Part shown: positions 10,052 through 19,715 of the stretch, piece by piece
Position numbering within the stretch: position 1 is the stretch's first letter
How the letters are laid out: every line of letters begins with the position of its first letter
Assembly: GCA_013368445.1 (NCBI GenBank)
Contig: JAACJO010000009.1
Span: 1,798,001-1,862,000, forward strand
Source of the DNA: Leucocoprinus leucothites
Lineage: Eukaryota; Basidiomycota; Agaricomycetes; Agaricales; Agaricaceae
Direction: 5' to 3'
DNA length: 64,000 bases
The notes under the pieces: model-generated
The model's input: the letters and a program-made list of their open reading frames with translations, nothing else
Told to the model about the DNA's origin: nothing
Databases searched by the model: none
Translations under genes and position numbers: made by a program

Positions 10052-12549
10052 TCAGTTGAATAAGTAGGTAATATATCTGATCAGTATCAGTGAGGATAGA
10101 ATGACTTTCAGCTCATAAATATCGATAGCACAGAGACTAAGTGCCTTGACATGGATTGGCTGTTTCCTCAGTCTGATCTTCTTGATGTTCAGATAGGTGG
10201 GCCAAGGATGTCCTGGGAGCACTTTGTTGCTCATCAATAGGGTGGCAGCAGCCCCATGCACTCAGAGACACTGTTAAGTGTATTAGCATGACCATATAAG
10301 CCCAGATGATGAGAGATGCACCTTGTTTTTGAATGCAATGTCATGTTTGGTAGGCCAGAGAGGATTTGGTAACATCCAAGTCAACAAACAAGGAGAGCTT
10401 ACCACTTTCTTCATTCCCTTTTTTGGTATATCAGAGCCATCATTGGTTTTGTAAGAGCTGGCAGCAGGAGATCCAGGTTCCAAATCAGAGTCGCTATTGG
10501 GAACTACCCAGCTTGTTTTTTTCCTGTGCAGCTCCTGTGCATCCTGTGCATCCTGTGCATCCCATGCATGCTACCATTCCTGTTCAGTGCCCCTACATGT
10601 ATGTTGTGCACATTTCCGTGCACATATAGCACCTTACTGTGCATGTACCATGCTCTATAGCTCATGTCCTGTGCAATGCAGATACCATACCATACTGATC
10701 ATGTACCATGACCTAGCCTTACTATTGATTCACATCAGTGGCCCACGTCTCATATTATTGATAACAAACAATATTATTCCACCAGTCTCAGCTATATTAT
10801 TAATATCATAAACAATCTGGATATTTCATACTTGCTGACATGTACTGTAAATACTATGCTAGTGAGTGAGTGAGCATGAATCTGCCTTTGTGAGCCATTT
10901 AAATGGCATTTGTGTGTCCATGAATGGTTGATTTATGATTTGTAGCGACCAAGCCGATCAGTGATGGATGAACAGTGTGTGAAGTTGAGGGGACTTTCCT
11001 AATGAGGCAGCTCCCATGCAGCTCCCGTTCATCTACTGTGCTCCCGTGCTCCCGTGCTGTTGTTCCATGCATGGAAGAATAGAGTATTACCATACATGGT
11101 CTTGTTTAGATCACTCCTGTGCAAAATGTGTCCCATGTATGTGTATACCGTGCGTTATGTGCTCCTGTTCTTGGGTAAATTCAGGCTTCTGTGCATGTAT
11201 GCCAATTTCATACTCTGTCCCGTGCAGCTATCATTTATTTCTGGTTTGACAGGTCTACTAAAATTATACAAGCCAATTCTCTATCTGAATACTGGCTTTT
11301 ATCATGAATAATTTACCTCAGAAAGTGCATAGATGCATGTGTGCATGCTGCTGATGTTTAGAAGTTTGTTTTCAAGTTTTTTTTGGACATATGAGCAGTC
11401 CTCTGTACTTAATTAAGCCTGATGATAGCATATGTATAACATTTTGTACCCGGTAGCCATTAAGATAAGGTCTGATGTCCCGTGCTCCCGTTTGTACTCC
11501 CGTGCACGGGATGCACAGGAGCCAGGTAGGTGCACGGAAAAAAGTACCTGCCCGGAACTACCCAGTCGTGATCGAACCTGGATGCTGTGTTCTTGCGAGA
11601 GGAACAACTGAGGCCGGCGCTGACATGTTCCATATTAAAATCTGAATCGATGATGGAGGATATCCTGGACTCCTTGCTGCTGGAGGATTGCACACGCGGC
11701 TTCTAAACATGTTTCCGGTGCTGGATGTAAGGGCGGTGAAGATTAAATAATGAGAATTGCGTACCTCTATCTTGAATTCAGCCTCAGGATTGTCTTCCTC
11801 CTCTGTTCCATCCTCAGAGGAAGCCTGTGAGCTCTCCTCTGATGGCAAGACATTCTTATCCTCATCTTCGGCTGACAAACTCTCGCAGCGTTGAGCCTTT
11901 CCCTTGTTCTTCTTAGAATACGTGCGCTCGGGCTGTACAACGATTGTCAGAAGTTAGTAACCAAGATCATAAATGAAATCATGTACATTTTTGTGTTTGC
12001 ATGAACTCGAGGTCGTGGTGGAAACTGAGATCATCGGTGGTGATGGTTAAGGGAAGCTGTTAGTGAGCGTGTGATGGACGACGGGGCTGGTTGGCGCTCA
12101 CCCTGTGAGCCCTTCTTCATACCTCCGTCTCCATCTGCCAGCCCCTCGGTTTCTCACAAAGAGGTGAGCATGGGTGCTAAAAACACATATATTCAACCTA
12201 CTGGTATTCTTGGCAGGTTTAGGCTCTTGTTCTGACGTGTCAGCAGCACTTTTTGGGCCACGCTTACTTGGCCCATCGATGAGCCATTCTGAGTGCAGGT
12301 GCAGTAAGTCCTGTCCGCAAGTTCATAGCATATAACTTACCCTTGTTCTGCAGGGCTGTCTTTTTTTCCTTACAAACCCCTGCCAGTGTAAACATGAGTA
12401 TCTTGTGTGCGACGTCAATGAATAAAACACTGACTTGGCAGGGCTTCTAGGATTTCGCGTCCCTCTCTTTCCCTCTCAGCCTGACGGTAAGCTGCCTGTA
12501 AGTGGCAGTTTTGTTCATCAATCAAGTTACCGTCTGTGCTCTGCGACAT
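10052..12549 (-). pseudogene. Acidic/serine-rich hypothetical gene, copy A, dead
   Basis: A multi-exon minus-strand gene can be traced from ATG 12549 (MSQSTDGNLIDEQNCHLQ...) through short GT-AG introns. It continues through a basic stretch (GPSKRGPKSAADTSEQEP) to an acidic/serine-rich stretch (SAEDEDKNVLPSEESSQASS, then EEEDNPEAEF). A further exon (SSSSKESRISSIIDSDFNME...) is interrupted at DHDWVVP by a 1.04-kb element. It resumes as SDSDLEPGSPAASS and ends with a 69-codon exon (10052-10261). A TAA in the exon near 12045 also breaks it. I do not recognise the family; the composition suggests a nuclear protein. It lies just downstream of SPF1 on the same strand in both copies and is damaged in both. 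Confidence 0.5.
10512..11553. mobile_element. GTGC-rich insertion element with 12-bp target duplication, copy A
   Basis: 1,042 bp bounded by GGAACTACCCAG on both sides (10500-10511 and 11554-11565). The ends are imperfect inverted repeats: a T-run/CC(T/G)GTGCA block followed by CTCCTGTGCATCC. The interior holds many GTGCATCC/CCCGTGC/CATGTA motifs. No convincing protein is encoded. It sits inside a coding exon of the acidic pseudogene; removing it and one repeat restores the local reading frame. The superfamily is unknown to me. Copy B holds the same insertion at 53243-54277. Confidence 0.65.
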
Positions 12550-12718
12550 GATGGATGGATGGCGGGGATAAGGGGAATTCAGGAGGAACATGGGTATCAC
12601 TGCATGAACGAGGTGGTAGATACGTTAAAGGGAGGAGCACGCAACGTGGCTTGTAGGCCTCAAGATGAACCTCCAAGAAAACAATCAAAAATAAGATTAG
12701 GCATTCTAGACAAATACT

Positions 12719-15700
12719 CTACTGTGTTTTATCCACGACGGCCTGAGCCATCTTCATCTCCTCCTTCAGCCGCCTCTGCTCCCTCCTCTCTCTTCCCCTG
12801 GTAATCATAGCTTTGGGCTCCAAGTCCGCCCAAAGGTACTTGCACACTTTCTCAATTACCCAGTATCCAACAAAGTCCAATATCATGGTGGCCGTCAAGC
12901 GGAACTTGAACTACAGGAGGAAATCATTTAGTCCCAACATACATCCAATCAGTGTACAGCACCACTTACAGAGTCAGCCATTTCAACAATTTGGAGCCAA
13001 CGATTGAGCTCTGACATGAAGTCTGTTGCTCCCGAGACGGCGACAGCGCTGGCGCCAACGAGCCCCCAATACAGGGCAGAGTTTTCACGGATGCCTTCGC
13101 GGAATGGTCGACCCTGTTGCCAAGAAGTCACGGAAGCTCGTTCAGTGGAAGCACAGTGAACCCACCTGGAAATTGATTGCGAACGTTGAGACCTGCTGGG
13201 ACAATCCAACAAGATAGATCGCAGTATTCAAGAAGTTAGGCTCGAACTTGGCCTCAAGATCAATCGGACCGCGCCTATCAAAGGAGTGAGTCAGCAAATA
13301 GGTCAGGGGCTTTAGGACCGACTTACTCTTCATAAGTACGCGTGAGATCAGTAACGTACACCAACGACAGAATGTGCAATGCGAACTGCAGGAGAACAGA
13401 AAGTAAAACATAGAGATTGAAGATATTCCCAAGAGGACGTTCGCGAGACAGCTTCTCAACAGGCTACATAGGCGAAATACATAAGCCGCGAAATCTCAAA
13501 CAAATAGGCCAGTCATACAAACCTTTGCACGGGAAATACACAAGAAGCACACCGACATCAGCATACCAGTAACAGTCACCTGGTAATCGCCAAACTTGAT
13601 ACCGTCAAGATACTGCACGCTCAAACTGTACGCGGTGATGAGACAATCAAGTGCAAGAATCTTGTACATCTGGACCGTCGCTACAAGCGTGCACCGGCCT
13701 TGACGGATAATATGCGCGACTGGAAGAAAATGACAATCAGCCATGACAAACGACCACAAGGGATAAAACTTACTAGCTGAAACATGCGAAAGCTTGGAAG
13801 TGAAAGGCGCAGCACAAGACGCATCTCCGAGTTTAATCTTGGGCACGTCATCCTCGCGCTCCATGTCCGCCAACTTGTTTGTAATCGATCCCAAGTCAAA
13901 CTGCATAAGAATAATTAATAGAACTCTCAAGAACCTAAACGACCACCCACACACCTTCTCCATTGGATTCTTCTGCCTCGCCACCTGCTGATTTGCCACA
14001 GCCGCTTGCTGAGCCTTGACCGCATCCGGTACAAGATGCGCAATTGCAAGGGGAACGACCGGAGGCGGCTGACCAAATCTCGCCAGAATGCTCAGCTGGC
14101 TCTCATATACCTTCTTGATCCTCTCCAACTTTTGCCTCTCCGCGATCTTTTGAAGGTCCTCGGGCGTACCATCCAATAGCGCCACGCCGATATGTGCCTG
14201 TTTAAGCGCTCCGACGTCGTTGGTACCGTCACCAGCCATAAGCATGACGCAACCAAGCGTCTTGAGCGTTGCGAGGATGTATTCTTTTTGTGCAGGCGAG
14301 ACACGAGCGTAGACCCATGTATTCTGGATGAGGGCATTCCAGCTAGGTCTATGCTCGAACTGTTTCATTGCTGCACCAATAACGCAGATGTCGTATTCAT
14401 CAAAGAGAGAAGTGTCCAGAGGTTCCGAGGGGTCCACAGGGATGACCTTGCTTTCATCAACAGTCCGCCAAACAAGGTCTGCAACGACGATTAACCGCTG
14501 GAAGCCTCGGAAAAGGGATGCTAATTCATACCTCCATCATGTTTAGGGTTCTCCTTAAGGTCAAGAATGAGAGCCTCACGATCCACAATCTCAACTTCCC
14601 GAGCAACACGAACGGCCGTAAGGGGATTATCTCCCATAATCATAATGCACTAACATTCAATCAGTCCAACACTCAGACACCACATGACAGGAGAGACATA
14701 CACGACGAGATGAATCAGCCAACATCTTGAGCGACTCGACCGCATCAGCCTTGAGCGGACAATGGAACACAAGGAATCCAGCAAATCGCAAATGGCTCTC
14801 AAGTTCAGCTCTATGCAGCTTGTTTACCTAGCTGGGTCAATTCAATCAATAATACATCTCTCTAAAAACAGGGAGAGGTCATACCCTGCAGTATTCATGG
14901 GCTCCCCTTCTTTCACAGCCAAAGCCAACGCTTGGCTTCCCTTCCTTGTATACCACTTATATGTATCATCATAACCCACAGGCACAACGTCCAAGAACTG
15001 CTTAATCGTCTCGGGGGCACCCTTTACCGCAACAAGAGATCTGCCGTTTGGCAACACTGAGACCGTGGACATACATTTAAGAGCGGACGAGAACTGGAAT
15101 CGACGACGAATGTGAGTTTGAAGCTTGGTTCTAGCAGGTTGAGTCGGCGTAACGGCATCCCCTACAGACTACATAAGTATATGCGGGTCAGTGATAGCAA
15201 AAGAAAGCCGACCTTTTGTAAGAGACCGTTCCAGAGCATCCAAAGTCGTCTTCTCCATCGGATCTCCGACGGTTGTTCCATCCTCCAGTTTCACCAAGGC
15301 ATGTGCAACTGCAAGACATAATGTCGTTTCTCTCGAAGCCTCTTTCACATTCACCAGTTTCTTCTGATCGGAAGCACTAGAATTCCGGTGTTAGCTTAAA
15401 CTCCGGGGTCTGTTTACGAAGAAGGGCTTACTCAACACCAGCGACACCCTCGAGGACGAGGTTCTCAGCTGTAATTGTTCCTGTTTTATCAAAACAACAA
15501 ACGCCCACACGACCTGCAAATGGGATACGGAACGGTTCCGTACAAAATATAGCTATGATAAAAGGGAGCGACGTAAATAACAGAAAGTTACATTTCGGAG
15601 GACGAACGACGGACCGAACTTGGACAAGGTGACCAGTGAGGCATTCACAGCCAAGGACAGCTCTATGGGCAGCTCAGGCGGAACGACGCTCGTCACGATC

Positions 15701-17272
15701 AGGATACAATCCAATAAAAGTTTTGACGTTTTCAATTCACGCTCAATACCTAAGGAGGCCAATGAGCTTTCATCCTTGGGTGAAGTATTCCAACACGCAC
15801 CTTTTGTCCATACATACCAGCTCGCTGCCAGAGCGAGCGAAGATCAGGAGGAAACCAATGAACAGGAAGGCCTCGAAATTATTGGTAGAAACATGTTCGG
15901 TAGAGAAGATCATGGTCCTAACGAGCTGTCCCTGCGCGGTTCCAAAACCAGTCCGAAGAACAACACCAAGGCATCCGCCATCCGGAGTTTTGATAGGCGA
16001 AGGGATCTCAGTAGAGGGTGTAGCCTGGAGGATTTTGGTTCCACTGAACAGAACAGTATTCTTGTGCACGTTGTCGACATCGAGAGCTTCATTACCCTCA
16101 CGAAGTTGAATGGGTTCTTTCAGCAGGGAGCGGACTCTCCTGAAAGCATAGCCTCGTTGACGACGACAGTGCCGTTGATGAGAAGCACGTCTGCGGGAGC
16201 AGTCGTCTCTGCCTGGAAACATGCTGGTGTCCGTTATTAAATGCCTCAACCGAAAAAAGGTCGTGGGCTACACACCAACAGATACGACATCTCCGGGCAG
16301 CAACTTGTCCGTTTGAATCTCAATCCACTTGGAGTCTCGATAGCAGCGAATAGGGTACGGAACGACAGACATGGTTCTGAATTCAGTCAGAGTACGAACC
16401 CACTGCCAAGGATGTCAATATCTGACAGGCGGTATCAATATAATCAGGCCAGGGCTCACCTGCCAAACAACAGTGCACTCAAACACAACTAACATAAAGA
16501 GCGTGAACAAGCTATAATGCCAATACTCGTTCAAACACCAAAGCCGAACACAAAATATCTGGAATACGAAGAACGGGCCTGTCGCTTGCTCTGAGAATAG
16601 CCCAGAGAAGGTCGGGATGGGGATATTGAATTCATTTTTGCCATAAAGCTTGTACAAGGCTTTAAGGTGACTCGTCCAGAGGGAAGCGGGTTTGAGGAAC
16701 GTCTCTAGAGGGGGTTTGCTAGAGGAAGGATACGGGAGGCGACCAAAGGTTAGGGGGTCGGTAGAGACGACGGTATATGTATCGCGTTGATAGCTGAAGG
16801 TATAAGAGCTGGGATCGCTGGCGTCCTTGCGTTCCAAAGGCACAATATCACCCTGTCCTAGATGGAGTTTAGGAATAATTTGGATACAATTTGCTTCCTC
16901 AACGCTAGGAGCCTAAGAAGCAACGAATATACGACAGCAAAACGGGCGGACATACCACGTACTTTTCTTGTGGTAATCCATGCCCGTGCACTAGCATTCC
17001 AACGTGTGCTGAGAAAGCTTAGGGCATGACACACAGTAAGTGTTGTACAAGCCAAGAGAGTCCACTCCTCACTTCCAAGCCAATCATCGTACTTGACATA
17101 ATACGCATATGCAAGCACAGGATAGAGGGATAGGAAGGGAACAGTGTAGAGATGATTGTACCAAGGAAGCCAGACTCGGAGACTGGCTCACTCGATTTCT
17201 GTCGACTCCACAGAAACAGAAGCCCTACTTTATGTCAGTAAAAGCATATCACAAAACATTGAAGACTCACAT
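12719..17272 (-). pseudogene. SPF1: P5A-type ATPase (SPF1-like), copy A, frameshifted
   Basis: Same exon-intron plan as the intact copy at 55434-59986, from a split start codon at 17272 to a TAG at 12719. Three coding lesions are visible against copy B. One G is missing immediately after the conserved GES of the actuator domain (about 16124-16127), giving a stop within a few codons. A 4-bp GCGA duplication occurs near 15831-15840 in a membrane segment. One base is missing before the intron donor at about 14886-14889. The FDKTGT phosphorylation site and hinge GDGTND are still readable. The copy presumably arose by duplication from B and then decayed, and no functional product is expected. Confidence 0.9.
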
Positions 17273-17828
17273 TTAGATATTAACGGCTTGTCTGCAGCAG
17301 AGGTAGGGTACAGCGCTTGGAGCTGGTCGTCGGTGAAAAGTTGCTGGTGTCACACTTCGCGATGTAGCTTGCCATGTCAATTCCCTCACATCAGTTGCCA
17401 AGATTCCGACGATTCAATACTCCCACGCTGGTGTTCCGGTCAGACCCTTCGTAACCTCCGAAGCAGCCCCGATTGACCTTATCGGCAGTCACAGGGTAAT
17501 ATATACGACCACAAAGTAAAGTTCAGCCACCCATTGTGCACTGAAAAGAGTAGGCTATAGTTGACACGAGCATTTGGTACAGACTTGTTTTTCCTTTGTC
17601 CGTACATAAATGCGGCTACAATACGACGTAAGCTGACCCCACCAGAGTCCCACACTGCCCAGTGAAACGGAGGCGTGCATAAAGCATTTCTGCGGACGGG
17701 GAATTTAAAACACAGCTGCAACGGGGCCAAAGAACTAACGTAGCTGGTGTCGGTGGCCCTATGCTCCACAAGAAAGAAAAGAAAAAAAAAGAGAAACTGT
17801 CAGTTGAGCTGCTTTGCAGCGACGACAC

Positions 17829-18960
17829 GAAGTCCACTAGTAGGGCTATTCCTGGAGATCATCCTGTTTATCGAACCAAGCCAAAGGTGGGATGGCCGGT
17901 GCACTCAGTAACAAGAAATGATCGGGATGGGGGTAGGTCTCAAAGAGAGCAACTCTCTGTTCAATAAAATGCACTCCTCCAAGACTTCCATACCTCCGTG
18001 GTGCTTGAACAGAGTCGAAAGTGCATTGGCCAGGTTGTTCAGTGACGAAGACCGATCGGGATGGGGGGCAGGTGTCAAAGAGAGCGGCTCTCTATGCAAT
18101 GAAATAGATTCCTCCAAGGCTTCGATATCTCCGCGTTGCTCGAACAGAGCCAAAAGTGCAGTGGCCAGGTTGTTCGGCGATGAGGACCGATTAGGACGGG
18201 GGGCAGGCGGACACGAGAGTGGCTCGCTGTGCAGTGGAATGCACACCTTCAAGTCCGCATCGTCTGCTTTCCGTTTATCTCGAGTCCGAAATAGATTTGC
18301 CCAGCCGGCAACTGACGCAGTTGATTTGGGATTCGTGGAAGGTTTTAACGAGGGTGACTTTCTGTCAAGCTTGGTTGGGTCGAGCCCCCCACTCTTCCGC
18401 TCCGTGGCGTTCTCTTCTTCATGCAGCCACCCCAAGATGCCCAATTGAACGCCAAGCGCTGCAAAGTGAAGCGCAGGCTCTCCGACGTTGCCTGTAGCCG
18501 GGTCAGGAGTGTGCCAAACGTCGGGTTGAGTAGGGATCTCACTTTTTTTCTTGATATTGGGCCCCCTGGTAATCAGCGATTGAGCGAAGCCCAAGCTCCC
18601 AGTGCGTCCTGCATAGTGAAGCCCAGCATTCCCTAATCCATCTACAACCAACTATCAGGATATTGGAAAAGCCCGTCGAACAAAGCCCACACCTTTTGCT
18701 TCTACATCGACCCCCCGTTTAACAAGCGATTCGATGATCGTCAGGTATCCGCCACCGGCTGCATGGTGAAGTGCAGTGCCCCCCGATCTCTCTGAAAAAT
18801 CTATAAGCAGTATGCAGATCACTCTGAGCAATTATCCCACCGTTCGCCCCTACGTCCGCCTTCTCGTTGATTGGTAATTGAACAACTTCGATGGATACGG
18901 TTGTCCCTATAAAGGACGCCCCTAGCGGCGGCATGTGTGTGGCAGGCTCTGTCGAGGTAC
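17829..18960 (-). pseudogene. Truncated inverted copy of the ankyrin-TPR gene
   Basis: The minus strand carries the 3' part of the neighbouring plus-strand gene. It has a degenerate ankyrin stretch, a GGTALHHAAGGGYLT repeat, an intron of matching position, DGLGNAGLHYAG..., a long spacer, then only about three 45-aa TPR units instead of thirteen. One C is missing in a C-run in the last repeat (PTPIPIISCY instead of PTPHPDRSS), which shifts the frame before the normal C-terminus. Homology fades near 18960, within what would be the preceding ankyrin exon; the N-terminal membrane domain is absent. A 248-codon frame (17905-18651) remains open, so a short product is possible but unlikely to be functional. 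Confidence 0.8.
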
Positions 18961-19715
18961 GAAGTGTGCGTCAGCAATGCGAGGCGGTCTCATGAAGTCT
19001 GATGTGAGCAGAGAAAGAAGCGGCATGCCCAGCTGCTGTGTGTGGCACTCGGAGTCGGCGGTTGGCTTCAGCATCCTCCAGCAGCGGTGCCAAAGTCGGC
19101 TCCAGCTGCCGTGCCAACTGATTCCGAACCTTCGTCTTCGAGCCTTGCAAGGGTGCCAGGGGCAGTGGGGTAGAGAGGGTGTCAAATCAAAGGACGGGGG
19201 TACAGACGTGCCTTTAATGACGACGCGATGAGTCGAACCAGGGATTGAGGGCGGCTCTTGAGGCATTTCAAGCTCGCAAAAACGAGGCGTGTTGAATCAC
19301 GCTGCGAATTTGCTGATGGGTGGCCTGAGCTGGGTGCTGGAGGGTAGAGAAGAGCTTAGAGCTGCGCCCATGGCCCCGTGGGACCGACGTTTTAATTGCG
19401 CTCACGTGCGTTTGCTGGCTCACACGACCGGCTTGCGAGAGAGAGAGAGAGAATTCTATATTTACATACCGCAACAAGCAATCTACATAACTTCTCTTCG
19501 CTGCATCTTGAGGCGCGCGATGCCATACTAGAACAGAGTCGACTGTAGCATTTTAGTAGAGTAAGCGCCAGGTGTGGGAAAGGTATGCGCGTTTTCAGTT
19601 AGTCTTGTTTCCCGGCTATCTGCAGAAGCCTGCCTCCTTCTTCGCTTCCGTCTATCCGAGATGACACTCATCTTCGTATCGCCACGCACCCTCGTTTCTC
19701 TTCACCCCTCTCATC
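18961..19715. other. Intergenic region upstream of the ankyrin-TPR gene
   Basis: No gene is supported. A short GA-repeat run (about 19436-19452) lies roughly 270 bp upstream of the ATG. This interval separates the inverted gene fragment from the intact-looking gene and probably contains its promoter. No TATA box was assigned. Confidence 0.4.

Larger units (their letters stand above)
569..17545. repeat. Segmental duplication, copy A (partner 41666-60249)
   Basis: Collinear direct repeat of the right-hand block. The shared order is Copia LTR, flank, Helitron, hAT-like element, acidic pseudogene with GTGC-rich insert, and P5A ATPase gene. The right edge is sharp: both copies read TGCACTGAA and then diverge. 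Length differs from copy B by about 1.6 kb, which is almost exactly the extra non-autonomous Helitron in B. The two solo LTRs (one per copy, different sites) nearly cancel. The left limit in A is unknown because a transposon and the window edge intervene. Confidence 0.95.

Noticed and set aside
11016..11311. Plus-strand open frames in the GTGC-rich element
   Set aside because: Cys/Tyr/Met-rich, overlapping in several frames, no domain content; not supported as genes.
2003..17545. SPF1 captured and moved by the Helitron
   Set aside because: SPF1 lies outside the Helitron termini (5' end at 8603 or 51335) on the 5' side, and the duplication also includes DNA beyond the 3' end. A Helitron read-through would not give this structure.
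18922..19266. 114-codon minus-strand frame upstream of the inverted fragment
   Set aside because: His/Arg/Trp-rich, overlaps a frame on the other strand, no family resemblance; probably chance in GC-rich DNA.
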